Source: Saccharibacter floricola DSM 15669 | GTDB taxonomy: Bacteria; Pseudomonadota; Alphaproteobacteria; Acetobacterales; Acetobacteraceae | Direction of reading: 5' to 3' | DNA: 64,000 bases | Assembly: GCF_000378165.1 (NCBI RefSeq) | Contig: NZ_KB899339.1 | Location: 52,048-116,047 of the forward strand | In this document: piece after piece, positions 44,418-53,856 of the stretch | How the letters are laid out: every line of letters starts with the position of its first letter | Numbering within the stretch: the first letter of the stretch is position 1 | Notes under the pieces: generated by a model | What the model was told of the DNA's origin: nothing | Databases searched by the model: none | Seen by the model: the letters and a program-made list of their open reading frames with translations, nothing else | Program-made: the position numbers and the translations under genes

Positions 44418-46838
44418 TTAGCTCTGCGGTGAGTGTTGGGAAGGCGGCTCAATGCGAGGTTGCGTGCCGTCTTGAACGGTGTGGAAAGGCGTATTGGGGG
44501 GTGTCGTAATATAAGACGTGCCCGTATAGAAGTTGATATTTTCTGAAGCAAAGCGATTACTGATACGACGGTTAAACTCGCGCTTTACTTTCCACTTCAT
44601 CATCGGTTGCGTGAGAATACTGCCGACAAGTACAGCACCGGAACCTCCGCTATCATCCACGCCAAGATCCGTATAATCGGAGAGGATCATAGGGCCAAAG
44701 GTATCGTCTTGGCGCATCTCTGTCACCACATCAGCCATGAGAGCGACGACACGGGCAAAGTCCTCTGACAAAGCCAGCTGCTGCTTGATGACGATCTTAT
44801 TATAGCCACGCGCTGTATTGGTGATGGAGTTGACCGAGGAGAAGGGGATAATGTGGAGATCCCCATTCGTATCACGAATGCGGACGGTGCGGATGGAGAG
44901 ATTTTCCACCGTGCCGGAAACTCCACTTGTTGTGACCCAATCTCCCACTTGAATGGCATCTTCAACCAGCATGAAGAACCCTGTGATAAAGTCTTTCACC
45001 AAGCTTTGAGAGCCAAAAGCAATCGCCGCCCCCATAATACCGGCACCGGTCAGCAATGGAGTGACGTTGATCCCCATTTGCGACAAGGTCGTGACGGTGA
45101 CGATGATGATAATCAACGCCAGCATGACGGTGCGGATAATGGGGAGGACGGTTTTAAGACGCGTCGCACGGGACAGCATGCCATTTTGTTCAAAATGAGC
45201 AAGCTGTTGGAGGAGGAAGAGGTTGATCCCCTCCCAAATCAATACCGCGCTGATAGCGGCAGTCAGGAGGATCAGGAGGGTAACAAAAATATGGTTCCCA
45301 AGAGGGTTGTAGAGGAAGAACCCATAGCTTGGCAGACCCCAAATATTAGCGATTGTGACGGTTGTAATGGCGATGAGCATCGCTGTGAGTAAACGGCGTG
45401 TCATCGGGTAATAGCGGTCAGCACGTTTTTGGAGGTCAGGAAAGCGCTGAACGAGGGAGGGTTTGAGGCGGAAAAGGGTATTTTGAGCGCCATAAACCAT
45501 AATCGCAACAATGCGGAAGAGCACGAGTGTAGCGATCGTGGCTAATGTGGCACGAATGATCCAATGATAACCGCCCGGCAGTTGTGCGGCCCAAACCGTC
45601 CAGAGTGACACATCGAGTAACAGAGCTGGAATCCACCATAAACGGGCGATAGCCCCCAGTACACTCCAAAAAGAGACCGTGTGAGCAGTGGTGCGGTTTG
45701 GTGTTAAAAAGCGGCTCACAATATGGCGTACGCGCCAGATAAAGACCGCGATTAAGAGATGTTCAATAAAGACGATAATACGGATTAACGCATCAGCCCC
45801 GCGTGGAAGGATGATAAATCGGTTATCGCCCAAGCAGGTAAGCATAACGATGATCGCGAGAGGGATAATGAGATATTTCCACCAGCGTGTGAGCAAACGT
45901 GCCGTTATGTCCATGACGGGCAGGAGACGAATGGTGGATGCGTGCGGGGCGAGGATGGTTTCCCCGCAAAGATAGAGGCAGCGTGTAACGGCATAAATAT
46001 TGACGATGTTCATAAAGACATCGCCACCGGTCTGATCCCACGGAATGAGTACAAAGGCGCCGAGGCTCAGCAAGTAAAAAACAGCGATAGGAGCTATTTT
46101 GAGACCAAAGAACCCACAAGCATAAGGAATGCGTGCGAGAAAGCGCAATGTTTCTGCTTGGCGTCTTTGGTCGGCTGCCCGAAGTTCTTCTGTTTTCTCG
46201 TTATCTTCACCGGTTGCGGAAGCAGAGGGGTCGGGGGAGGTATCCGAGCGTTTGAGGGTATCGCGTCGGAAGGCTTGGCTTGTCAGATAATGCACAGGCC
46301 GGCGTAGAAGAACGCTAGTGCCATATTCCAAGGCCAGACCAATGATGAAAATAAGGGCCGTTTTTGTTAGGGTACTAATAATAGCAGCCCGTACGCTTGG
46401 AGCGCTCAGTTGTTTATGGGCTTCAATCCCTACATAGCGCACATCGTTAAAGAGGCTGAAAAAATGGCCAATATCGCCCCAGACTTGGTTGCGCAGACTG
46501 TTAAAGCCGGAGTGCAGGTCTGGTAAAAGACTTTTATCCAGTGTGGGGGTAGATGAAGGGGATGAGGCCGGCGTGGAGGCTGGTGGTGCTGCGCGCGCCA
46601 TGAGCGAGAGCGTGCGGGCAAACTGATCGCGCTCTTGTGGGTTATTGAGTACAGAGAGCAGGCGTTGTGCTTCATCGCGGCTCAGAGGTGTGTTGAGCGT
46701 GGGTTGTGCTGCAGCAGGGGCTGGGCTGGAAGCTTGGGCGGAGCTTAAGCCTAAAGCCGTCAGAGCAGAGACCAATGCGACAAGCATAAGCCTGTATATA
46801 TGGCGCATAAAAGAAGGTTTCTGGATTGTCAAAACCAT
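44418..46838 (-). CDS. Large MscS-family mechanosensitive channel (YbiO-like), paralogue 1
   Basis: About 806 residues from the ATG at 46838 (GGAGA 12 bases upstream; other in-frame ATGs at 46850 and 46808). It has a signal peptide ending in SSAQA, a periplasmic Pro/Ala/Ser-rich segment, then about ten membrane helices. The MscS pore helix and vestibule follow: PLLTGAGIMGAAIAFGSQSL, VKDFITGFFMLVEDAIQVGD and SIRTVRIRDTNGDLHIIPF. Such channels release solutes on osmotic downshock. A second, related channel lies beyond a small membrane peptide gene. Confidence 0.9.
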   Translation of the reverse strand: MVLTIQKPSFMRHIYRLMLVALVSALTALGLSSAQASSPAPAAAQPTLNTPLSRDEAQRLLSVLNNPQERDQFARTLSLMARAAPPASTPASSPSSTPTLDKSLLPDLHSGFNSLRNQVWGDIGHFFSLFNDVRYVGIEAHKQLSAPSVRAAIISTLTKTALIFIIGLALEYGTSVLLRRPVHYLTSQAFRRDTLKRSDTSPDPSASATGEDNEKTEELRAADQRRQAETLRFLARIPYACGFFGLKIAPIAVFYLLSLGAFVLIPWDQTGGDVFMNIVNIYAVTRCLYLCGETILAPHASTIRLLPVMDITARLLTRWWKYLIIPLAIIVMLTCLGDNRFIILPRGADALIRIIVFIEHLLIAVFIWRVRHIVSRFLTPNRTTAHTVSFWSVLGAIARLWWIPALLLDVSLWTVWAAQLPGGYHWIIRATLATIATLVLFRIVAIMVYGAQNTLFRLKPSLVQRFPDLQKRADRYYPMTRRLLTAMLIAITTVTIANIWGLPSYGFFLYNPLGNHIFVTLLILLTAAISAVLIWEGINLFLLQQLAHFEQNGMLSRATRLKTVLPIIRTVMLALIIIIVTVTTLSQMGINVTPLLTGAGIMGAAIAFGSQSLVKDFITGFFMLVEDAIQVGDWVTTSGVSGTVENLSIRTVRIRDTNGDLHIIPFSSVNSITNTARGYNKIVIKQQLALSEDFARVVALMADVVTEMRQDDTFGPMILSDYTDLGVDDSGGSGAVLVGSILTQPMMKWKVKREFNRRISNRFASENINFYTGTSYITTPPNTPFHTVQDGTQPRIEPPSQHSPQS

Positions 46839-47090
46839 AAGAGGGATCATTCTCCACGCAAAGGACGTGTTTTTTAGAGGGTATGTTGAGCCTATCCACG
46901 CGCCTGTGGTTAAAACAAAAAGGCTCGTGACACGATACTTACAGTATGGAATGATCACATCATACCGGCAAGATGGAAACTCTCTATTAAAGGACGGTTG
47001 TTTATAGTACGGCCGTAAGAGGCCATGAGCGTGTCCAAAGTATGGAGCGTCATGGAGATTATTGTCATACGCTAATAAGGAGGGCAGAGT
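46839..47090. other. Divergent promoter region between MscS-1 and the YqaE-like gene
   Basis: No additional gene is seen. It holds the Shine-Dalgarno of the rightward small gene (AGGAGG at 47079-47084) and the start region of the leftward channel. An in-frame upstream extension of the channel is possible but has no ribosome binding site. Confidence 0.35.
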
Positions 47091-47261
47091 ATGCTCCGTG
47101 TTCTGATCGCATTTTTTATTCCGTGGTTGAGCTTCTTTACAATCGGTCGTCCCATTGCGGGGATTATCTGCCTGCTGCTTCAGGTGACTATTCTTGGTTG
47201 GGTTCCAGCCACGATTTGGGCGCTTCTAGCCTTACGCTCTTATGACGAAGAACATGGCTAA
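47091..47261 (+). CDS. YqaE/Pmp3-like small membrane protein
   Basis: 56 residues with two hydrophobic helices: LIAFFIPWLSFFTIGR, then AGIICLLLQVTILGWVPATI and WALLAL. The layout (short hairpin of two helices, IPWL near the start, GW-P between hydrophobic stretches) matches the UPF0057/Pmp3 family, which is linked to salt and osmotic stress. AGGAGG is 7 bases before the ATG. It is sandwiched between two MscS genes and closed by a strong terminator. Confidence 0.75.
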   Translation: MLRVLIAFFIPWLSFFTIGRPIAGIICLLLQVTILGWVPATIWALLALRSYDEEHG

Positions 47262-47293
47262 GTCTTTTTGAAGGTTCATTGAACCGTCGTATC

Positions 47294-47335
47294 AAAAAAC
47301 CCCTGCCTTTCTGAGTGAAGGCAGGGGTTTTTTTT
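47294..47335. terminator. Bidirectional terminator between the YqaE-like gene and MscS-2
   Basis: AAAAAACCCCTGCCTT (47294-47309) pairs with AAGGCAGGGGTTTTTT (47318-47333), a 16-bp perfect stem with T-runs on both strands. It serves the converging YqaE-like and MscS-2 genes. Confidence 0.95.
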
Positions 47336-47372
47336 ATGAGAGAAGAGGGAGCTGGAAGCTCCCCTTCTGTCT

Positions 47373-49844
47373 TTAGGAGGCGTTGTTGCCCCCCTGGGTT
47401 GGAGCGTGAGGCCGTGATGGCACAGCGCGTGATGTGCCGGCCTCGGCGACATCTTGAAGATTGATCGTCCGTGTTGGGAAGGGGATGGTGATCCCACGTT
47501 CCTCGAAGGTTTTTTTCACCCGACGATAGAATTCCCACTCAACCGGCCAACGGCCTGATGTGGTTGTGGGGAAGGTTCCTCGCACTGTTACAGAGAAATC
47601 ATTGAGCGCTGAAACGCCCCAGAGCTGGAAGTCGTCAATGATGTCTGAAGAGAAGTTCGGATCTTTACGCATGTCTTGCGCAATATCGAGCAGAGCCTGA
47701 ACGGCAACGTCCGTATCCACATCGTAACCGACTTCCACAATGATCATAGCGCGAGAGAAATCACGGTTATAATTGGTGACCTGACCTAAGGAGCTGAAGG
47801 AGAAGATGTTCATCGACCCGTCATTGGCGCGGATATGCACCGAGCGGAGCGACAGTTTCTCAATCACACCATAGGTGCCGTTGAGGGTGACAGAATCACC
47901 AACCGTGAGGGCATTTTCCATCAGTAAGAAAATACCGCTGATGAAATCCTGCACCAGCTTTTGAGAACCAAAACCCAAAGCCACACCAAAAATAGAGGCA
48001 CTCGCCAGAAGTGGGCCAGTATTGATCCCCAGCTGAGAGAGAACCGTCAGACCAATGACGATGACCAGAACAACGAGCAGAAGAATACGGAACATCGGCT
48101 GCAAGGTGCGCAGGCGTGCCATACGGTTTTGCTGCTCAACGCTGTCTTTTTGGCCCAGACGGCGGATCTGGTTCTCAATCGCGACATTGACAACTTCCCA
48201 CGCCACAACACCAACAACCAAGGCGATGATGATGGTGATAATGGAGGAGAAGAGTTGCCCACCGAGTGTATGTTCCCCAAAGACGGAGTAGATCGGTGCT
48301 CCCCATGCCACAGCGAGGGACAGAGCTGTTAGCACCGCGATCACGACCGCTAAAAGGCGCTGGGCAACGGGGTAATAGCGCAAAATACGGTTTTGCGTCT
48401 CATGTGTGAGGGTAGAATCAGTAAGGGCATGGACAATACGGCTCAGCCCACCATAGGCCAGAATGCTGAGAACGCGCATCAGCACCAGTGCAACGCATGT
48501 ACGAACGAAGATACGCAAGATGACATCATAGCCACCCTGAATATTAGCGGCCCAGACAAGCCATAGTGCAACGTCAAAGAAGAGCGCCACAACCCACCAG
48601 CAGCGGGCAATCACACGCATGAATGGGGCTAGACGTGGGCTGCGCGTTGCCACACGGTCGCACACATGCTTGATCATCCCGCGGGCCCGCAAGATCATGA
48701 CGGCAACCATCGCATGCACAACGAGGACAAGGAGCTTTTCTAAGCTCAGCGAGACATCCGGGGGTAGGGTGCAATGGTGCAATACGATCAGTGCTGTATA
48801 GCCCCAAGCGAGCACCGTAGCGAGGTGTAGGAAGGAATAGTAAAGGAACTTCGCCACATTGTCTTGCAAGACCGTTAGGCGCAGCCAAGGCTGTTTAGGT
48901 GCGAGTAAAGCCCGGATCAGGATCGTCCAGATCCCCAGACCGATGCCCGATATCCACGCAATGCTCCAAACAGATTGTAACGTTTCATCAGTGGGGGCTG
49001 GGTCTAAGCTTTGAATAAGCAGAGCTGTGAGGGGGAACATGAGGATGATCAGCCCATCTAGCACCGCATTTCCGAATGTATAGGGGAAGCGGTGGAGGGA
49101 GATGAGCAGACGAGACAGAGCCCCTTGACGACGGAGTTGATCTTCAAAGTCGGGTTGAGCTGCGTCTGTGCTCGTTTTTTGATCCTCAGAAGAATCATCT
49201 TCTGCTTCTGCTTCTGCTTTTTCGGCTTTCGCATTAGCTGCGCTGGCCGCTCTGAGCTTATCGGCTTCACGATGGAACTGGAGCCGATCATGATCCTTCG
49301 CCAACTCATCAAGCTTATTGCGTGGCAGTTTGAGGAGCAGCCTCATCACTTGAATGAGCACAAAGCTGCCGACAATCATCAGTGCGACACGGAGAAGGAC
49401 GCAGGAGATCTGGCTTTGCGTGCTCTTGTCCTGCCAGACATGCTGCACCCAAGGGATGATTTCACGAAAATTGAGCGCGTTTTGATGCAACACACGCAGC
49501 TGTATCATCGTGCGGCTGCCAAACGAGGACAAATTCGTCAGCACTTGGTCGGGGAGCGACGCTTTTTGCGCTGTCGAGGTTTGTGCAGCTGTTAAGTTGC
49601 TTAGCGTCGTGACAAACTGCTTACGTTTAGCGTCATCATTGAGCACACCGATCAACTGCTTTGCTTGAGCGGCATCAATATGCGGCCCCGCTGGAGCAGG
49701 CGTTGTGGCGGCCTGTGCCAAAGTCGGCGCTAAGCTTATAAGAAGCAAAGGCACGACAAAAAGACGCAGGAGCGGGCGGAAATGGCCCCAGAAAAACTGG
49801 GAAGGCGGGCTATGGCGCCCAGAGCTGAAGGCCCTGTCTGGCAT
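47373..49844 (-). CDS. Large MscS-family mechanosensitive channel, paralogue 2
   Basis: 823 residues from the ATG at 49844 (GGAG 10 bases upstream). It has a signal peptide (LLRLFVVPLLLISLAPTLAQ), a periplasmic segment and about ten membrane helices. The MscS motif reads PLLASASIFGVALGFGSQKL then VQDFISGIFLLMENALTVGD and LRSVHIRANDGSMNIFSFSS. It is alignable with paralogue 1 over most of its length, including the signal peptide-AQAKQLIGVLNDD segment. An acidic, Ala/Glu/Lys-rich cytoplasmic loop (KAEKAEAEAEDDSSEDQ) at about residues 210-240 is specific to this copy. Confidence 0.9.
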   Translation of the reverse strand: MPDRAFSSGRHSPPSQFFWGHFRPLLRLFVVPLLLISLAPTLAQAATTPAPAGPHIDAAQAKQLIGVLNDDAKRKQFVTTLSNLTAAQTSTAQKASLPDQVLTNLSSFGSRTMIQLRVLHQNALNFREIIPWVQHVWQDKSTQSQISCVLLRVALMIVGSFVLIQVMRLLLKLPRNKLDELAKDHDRLQFHREADKLRAASAANAKAEKAEAEAEDDSSEDQKTSTDAAQPDFEDQLRRQGALSRLLISLHRFPYTFGNAVLDGLIILMFPLTALLIQSLDPAPTDETLQSVWSIAWISGIGLGIWTILIRALLAPKQPWLRLTVLQDNVAKFLYYSFLHLATVLAWGYTALIVLHHCTLPPDVSLSLEKLLVLVVHAMVAVMILRARGMIKHVCDRVATRSPRLAPFMRVIARCWWVVALFFDVALWLVWAANIQGGYDVILRIFVRTCVALVLMRVLSILAYGGLSRIVHALTDSTLTHETQNRILRYYPVAQRLLAVVIAVLTALSLAVAWGAPIYSVFGEHTLGGQLFSSIITIIIALVVGVVAWEVVNVAIENQIRRLGQKDSVEQQNRMARLRTLQPMFRILLLVVLVIVIGLTVLSQLGINTGPLLASASIFGVALGFGSQKLVQDFISGIFLLMENALTVGDSVTLNGTYGVIEKLSLRSVHIRANDGSMNIFSFSSLGQVTNYNRDFSRAMIIVEVGYDVDTDVAVQALLDIAQDMRKDPNFSSDIIDDFQLWGVSALNDFSVTVRGTFPTTTSGRWPVEWEFYRRVKKTFEERGITIPFPTRTINLQDVAEAGTSRAVPSRPHAPTQGGNNAS

Positions 49845-50079
49845 GAGCGACTTCTCCAAAGATGTGATGATGGCGAGGGAAGACAGGTTGATGTTCCCGC
49901 CACAAGGTCTAAGACCTTTGTAAAAAACGAACCATCATTTTTAAAGCGATCTTATTAAAATATAGGATACAGAAAAAAAATCAAAAGAGCCTTATATTCC
50001 TGTGTAAAAAGAGCAGAGTTATTGGCTTGTCTTCATATGGGAAGGGCGCTTGATTAGGAGGAGAAACCCTCTTGCTGCG

Positions 50080-50367
50080 TTAAGAGGGGACGTTGGATTT
50101 TTGGGAAGGGTTTTCACTCAGGTAGCGTAGGCAACAAACGCGTAAGAAAGATGCTGTATTAGCAATGGAGCCATGACGCTCAATGGCTTCATCAATCAGC
50201 CGCGTAATGGCTTGGTTAAGGGTGAGGCCGCTATCATGAGCGATCGTCTGGAGAATATCCCAAAAAATATCCTCCAACCGCAGGGTGGTCACCACCCCGT
50301 GGAGGCGCAAAGAGCGCGTGCGATAGTGATAGAGTGCTGGGTCAGCATGGCTATAGAGATCGCACAT
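50080..50367 (-). CDS. Ribbon-helix-helix DNA-binding domain protein
   Basis: 95 residues. The central SLRLHGVVTTLRLEDIFWDI and ILQTIAHDSGLTLNQAITRL correspond to the RHH_4 ribbon-helix-helix family: a basic beta strand followed by two helices, with ANTASFLRVCCLRYL closing. Such proteins bind DNA as dimers and often autoregulate. Targets cannot be read from the sequence. It lies 40 bases upstream of the DJ-1/PfpI gene end on the same strand. Confidence 0.75.
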   Translation of the reverse strand: MCDLYSHADPALYHYRTRSLRLHGVVTTLRLEDIFWDILQTIAHDSGLTLNQAITRLIDEAIERHGSIANTASFLRVCCLRYLSENPSQKSNVPS

Positions 50368-50406
50368 AAACGCACTCCTTACGTGATATGAGAAAAGTTG
50401 ATGCGC

Positions 50407-50988
50407 TTAACGCGTAATCTTGGTGCCCAGAACTTCCAAGAATTGCGCGATCCAAGCGGGATGGGCAGGCCATGCTGGAGCTGTAACAAGCGTTCCATCG
50501 GTGATGGCACCTGTCATCGGAAGAGTGTGGTATGAGGCTCCTGCGAGGACTATATCAGCTTGGCAAGCTGGGTAAGCGCTTACTTTTTTGCCAGAAATCA
50601 CGCCAGCTGCTGCCAGCAAGACCGGCCCGTGACAGATTGACGCGATCGGTTTGTTCGCCCGCGAGAAGGCCTGAACGAGCTCTAGAACAGAGGCATGAGT
50701 GGCGAGATGCTCAGGAGCGCGCCCCCCAGGGATAACAAGTGCATCATATTCTTCTTCAGAAACGTCATCATAGTTGGCGTTTAGTGTGAAGTTATGGCCG
50801 CGTTTTTCGGTATAGGTTTGGAACCCTTCAAAATCATGAATAGCCGTCGCGACGTGATCGCCTGTCTTCTTACCCGGAGAGACAACATCAACGTGATGGC
50901 CCACCATGTCTAACATCTGGAAGGGAACCATAATTTCATAGTCTTCGACAAAATCGCCAACGATAAAAAGAATTCTCTTCTGTGCCAT
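50407..50988 (-). CDS. DJ-1/PfpI family protein
   Basis: 193 residues from the ATG at 50988 (AGAGGA 8 bases upstream); 11 more codons upstream are open but non-conserved. The family fold shows as RILFIVGDFVEDYEIMVPF and ALVIPGGRAPEHL, with the nucleophilic cysteine in ASICHGPVLLAAAG (elbow motif). The family includes protein/nucleotide deglycases, peptidases and the stress protein YhbO. It may protect against oxidative or glycation stress. The specific substrate is not deducible. Confidence 0.9.
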   Translation of the reverse strand: MAQKRILFIVGDFVEDYEIMVPFQMLDMVGHHVDVVSPGKKTGDHVATAIHDFEGFQTYTEKRGHNFTLNANYDDVSEEEYDALVIPGGRAPEHLATHASVLELVQAFSRANKPIASICHGPVLLAAAGVISGKKVSAYPACQADIVLAGASYHTLPMTGAITDGTLVTAPAWPAHPAWIAQFLEVLGTKITR

Positions 50989-51161
50989 GATAATATCCTC
51001 TCTACTGTATCGCTCCCCCATGACGCGGCAGAGGGGGCGCTGAATGGTTTCATATACCGTCCCTTATCAAGGGAATGCCTTATTATAGGCTACTTCATAT
51101 GTGACAGGTAATAGGTGGTAACGACATTGAGAGAAGCAAGCTGTATAGGAGAAGGTCTGAT

Positions 51162-51509
51162 ATGAAGACATGTTTTGCATTGGTCGCGTTACTTCTTCCT
51201 TCGCTGAGTTATGCTCAGGAGCGCACCGACCTTACTGTCCGTCCTCAGGCTCTTTTCACTCTGACATTACCCGCGCAATTTTCCACAGGTGCAAGCTGGA
51301 TGGTCAAAACCCTTCCTCAAACAGCCGTGCTTGTCGGGATGGAGCGCCAGCCCGGTCGGGATTGCCACGGTGCTGTTGGCTGCCCTGAGCAGGAAGTGCT
51401 TTATCTCAAAGCCGTAAAGCGCGGGACGGACAAGCTTGTGTTGGTTTATGGGCGCCCCTTTGAAGCCCTCCCTAAAGAGGAGACGGTCAAAACGATTACC
51501 GTCCGTTAA
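51162..51509 (+). CDS. Exported chagasin-like (I42) protease inhibitor
   Basis: 115 residues with a signal peptide (ALVALLLPSLSYAQ, cleavage after SYA). The mature part has the three loop motifs of chagasin inhibitors in order. STGASW stands for the NPTTGYxW loop, GCPEQEVLYLKA for the GxGGxxxxxxxA loop, and YGRPFE for YxRPWE. Such proteins block papain-like cysteine peptidases. The first two loops are degenerate, so activity is uncertain. The last 14 bases overlap the convergent lipoprotein gene. Confidence 0.55.
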   Translation: MKTCFALVALLLPSLSYAQERTDLTVRPQALFTLTLPAQFSTGASWMVKTLPQTAVLVGMERQPGRDCHGAVGCPEQEVLYLKAVKRGTDKLVLVYGRPFEALPKEETVKTITVR

Positions 51510-52182
51510 AGAGCGACTGGGAACTGTGAAAAGGGCTCTGTTTGGGGGGAGTAATGGGTGTTTTTTCGGGTGGTGTCCATTCTTCGACGTCACTTAGGGT
51601 GGCACGCTTACGAAATTTGAAGAGACCAATATCTGTGCGTTTGCTGTAATCCATCACAATGTTTTTGCGTATAACCGTATCGCTTGAGGTAATGGTGAGG
51701 GGAGCGTAGGCGAGGTCAGGGATGACAGCTGGGAATGAGACGGAGCCGCCAAACCCTGTGGAGTGGATCTCGCGGACGATGGTTTCATGCATCGTGATCA
51801 TGACCAGCCATGGGCCGGGAGGCACGTTTTTAAAGGTAAAGATGCAGCGTCCTGTCCAGGGGCTTTGTCGAAGAAGTACCTCTGCTTTCGTTGATAGAGT
51901 AGCAGGGAAGCTTATGTGGAAAGAATTCATCGCACGGATCCACCCTCTGTAATAAGGGTCATCTGGCATGAGGATCGCCTTGGCGGGTGATGTATTGCAC
52001 GGTATTTTGATTTTGCTCGTGCCGGTCATGTAGCCGCGCACAGTAAGAGTGGCCTTCCCTTGCGCACGGGCCCATTCAACATGTTCTGGGCGAAATTTGG
52101 TACCAATCGAGGTACATCCACTTATAGCGGTGAGTACGACGCACAAAGTGAGGTTAAGAAGAAAATGGCGGTTTATCGTCAC
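51496..52182 (-). CDS. Lipoprotein of unknown function
   Basis: 228 residues; lipobox AISGC places the lipidated cysteine near residue 23. The body looks beta-rich (WTGRCIFTFKNVPPGPWLVM is typical of a transthyretin/carboxypeptidase-regulatory-like fold) with two further cysteines. The C-terminus is Pro/Lys-rich. It converges with and overlaps the chagasin-like gene by 14 bases. No specific family is recognised. Confidence 0.6.
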   Translation of the reverse strand: MTINRHFLLNLTLCVVLTAISGCTSIGTKFRPEHVEWARAQGKATLTVRGYMTGTSKIKIPCNTSPAKAILMPDDPYYRGWIRAMNSFHISFPATLSTKAEVLLRQSPWTGRCIFTFKNVPPGPWLVMITMHETIVREIHSTGFGGSVSFPAVIPDLAYAPLTITSSDTVIRKNIVMDYSKRTDIGLFKFRKRATLSDVEEWTPPEKTPITPPKQSPFHSSQSLFNGR

Positions 52183-52503
52183 AGAGGTCTTTTTTCGTCA
52201 TGATGGAATAACTGTGAGATAAAATTTCTTTAGATTTTTGTCGAGAATAAAGAGATATCATGAATGTGATGTGACCCTATGTGTGGCTTTTGTGTGAGCC
52301 GGGCATGTATCGCTCGCTATCATGGTAAGCACGATAGACCATGCAGTATGGCAGTCAGCGACATCGTTTTATCAAAAGATTAAGAGCCGTTGATCTTTAT
52401 GGGTTTCTAAAGATGCCTGTGGAACGTACTCACTCTATCATAGGTGAATGATGGCTGACTGTGTGGGTTTATTGAGGTCTGGAACCAAACATTGTGATAT
52501 AAA
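52183..52503. other. Intergenic region upstream of the lipoprotein gene
   Basis: No gene is seen between the start of the lipoprotein gene and the terminator of the TonB operon. It should contain the lipoprotein promoter. No repeats were noted. Confidence 0.35.
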
Positions 52504-52535
52504 AACGCACGTCCCAACTACGCGAGACGTGCGTT
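52504..52535 (-). terminator. Intrinsic terminator of the tonB operon
   Basis: AACGCACGTC (52504-52513) pairs with GACGTGCGTT (52526-52535). On the minus strand the stem is followed by TTTTT and then AT-rich sequence. It closes the tonB-exbB-exbD-exbD-TPR unit. Confidence 0.85.
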
Positions 52536-52571
52536 CTGAATGCCTATGCGCGTGCGAGCTAGCGCGGTGCG

Positions 52572-53852
52572 TTAGCGTGCGGCTGCACTGTGGAGATACA
52601 CAGCCCAGAGCTGGGCGAGGTCATTGACGACACCATCACCATTCATGGAGTCTAGGAGCGTTGCGGCGTCCGTCTTACGGCCCGCATCAATCAACGCCAT
52701 TCCTTTCTCAAGCTGGGCAATGTCGGGGAAGCGCGGTTTTTTCTCTTGTCCTTGTTGAATGAGAGCAAGCCCCTGATCGACTTGACCATTCAGGATGAGG
52801 TTATACCCAGTCGTGAGAGATGGCCCGGCTGTTGGTGTGCGTCCAGCTTCTTGTACCGAAGCAGGGAGATCGTTGCGCGTTTTTGCAGCCTGTTGAGCGA
52901 CAAAAGAGCGGAAATGTTCTTGGGATGCTGCCGCTGGGCCGCTGCCAAGGAGATGGCGATTATAGCCTTCATTGAGCAGGTTAAGTGCCAGTTGCGGTAG
53001 GCCCATTTGCACAGCGCGTTCTGCCATATCCTGAAAGTCGGAAGGATTGGTGAGCACACCCGTGGCAAGCCGCAAACGCTGAAGGTTAAAGACTAAGCGT
53101 GGTGATAATGATTGATCGCTGACCAGATTATGGATCAGGATCTGCCAATATTGCGTGCGTGGATAATATTTTACGAGCTGAACATAAGCGTTGGTTTGGC
53201 CGGGGAGGTCACGTAAATTGCCATAGGCCGTTGCCATCATTTGAAGCTGGCTTTCGGCAGGGGGGCGCTTGGCCTTTTGGTCAGCTGCGATAATCCCGCG
53301 TACAGCGGCAATCGTGCCCTTCCAGTCTTGCTGAAGATAATAGCACTGCACGAGCAAGGTCTGCATCTGTGGGTCAGCACCGTAATCATGGGTATAGCGC
53401 GCTGCTGCTTTAGCCGCATTGGCATAGTCACGCGCACTATAGGCCATGCTCGCTTGCGCCATGAGCATCTGCTTTTTAGAAGCCGCAGGTGTGCGAGCGC
53501 TATTGATCAAGACATCATAGGCCTTGAGCGCTGCTGCTGCATTGCCAGATTGCGCGGCAACGGCAGCGCGCATTTGCGCAATGACATAGGCCTCGTAGCT
53601 GCTTTTGCTTTTGACGGCATCAGCAGCATCTACGGCCTCCATCGCTTGGCTGAGTTTGTGGGCTGCGAGTGCTTTCTGAGCTTGTTGAAGATGGCCGCCG
53701 ACTTCTTGACCGAGAGCATCCTCAGCATAAGCTGTAGAGACCAGTGCCCCTCCTCCGTTAAAGGGAGCATGGTGTGGTGCGATAAAAGCGGCCAGACCAA
53801 AAGCGCTCGCCATCAATGCTGCACGAGAGATCGTTAAGGGAGAGGGGGCCAT
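52572..53852 (-). CDS. Exported tetratricopeptide-repeat-like protein of the TonB operon
   Basis: 426 residues with a signal peptide ending near STAYAED. The rest is all-helical with degenerate TPR-like repeats (HLQQAQKALAAHKLSQAMEA, AASMAYSARDYANAAKAAAR-like, QCYYLQQDWKGTIAAVR, QVDQGLALIQQGQEKKP). It starts 4 bases after the stop of exbD2 with AAGGA upstream. A TPR partner of TonB/ExbD is common in such operons; direct contact is inference. A role in outer-membrane receptor coupling is plausible. Confidence 0.7.
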   Translation of the reverse strand: MAPSPLTISRAALMASAFGLAAFIAPHHAPFNGGGALVSTAYAEDALGQEVGGHLQQAQKALAAHKLSQAMEAVDAADAVKSKSSYEAYVIAQMRAAVAAQSGNAAAALKAYDVLINSARTPAASKKQMLMAQASMAYSARDYANAAKAAARYTHDYGADPQMQTLLVQCYYLQQDWKGTIAAVRGIIAADQKAKRPPAESQLQMMATAYGNLRDLPGQTNAYVQLVKYYPRTQYWQILIHNLVSDQSLSPRLVFNLQRLRLATGVLTNPSDFQDMAERAVQMGLPQLALNLLNEGYNRHLLGSGPAAASQEHFRSFVAQQAAKTRNDLPASVQEAGRTPTAGPSLTTGYNLILNGQVDQGLALIQQGQEKKPRFPDIAQLEKGMALIDAGRKTDAATLLDSMNGDGVVNDLAQLWAVYLHSAAAR

Positions 53853-53856
53853 GAGC

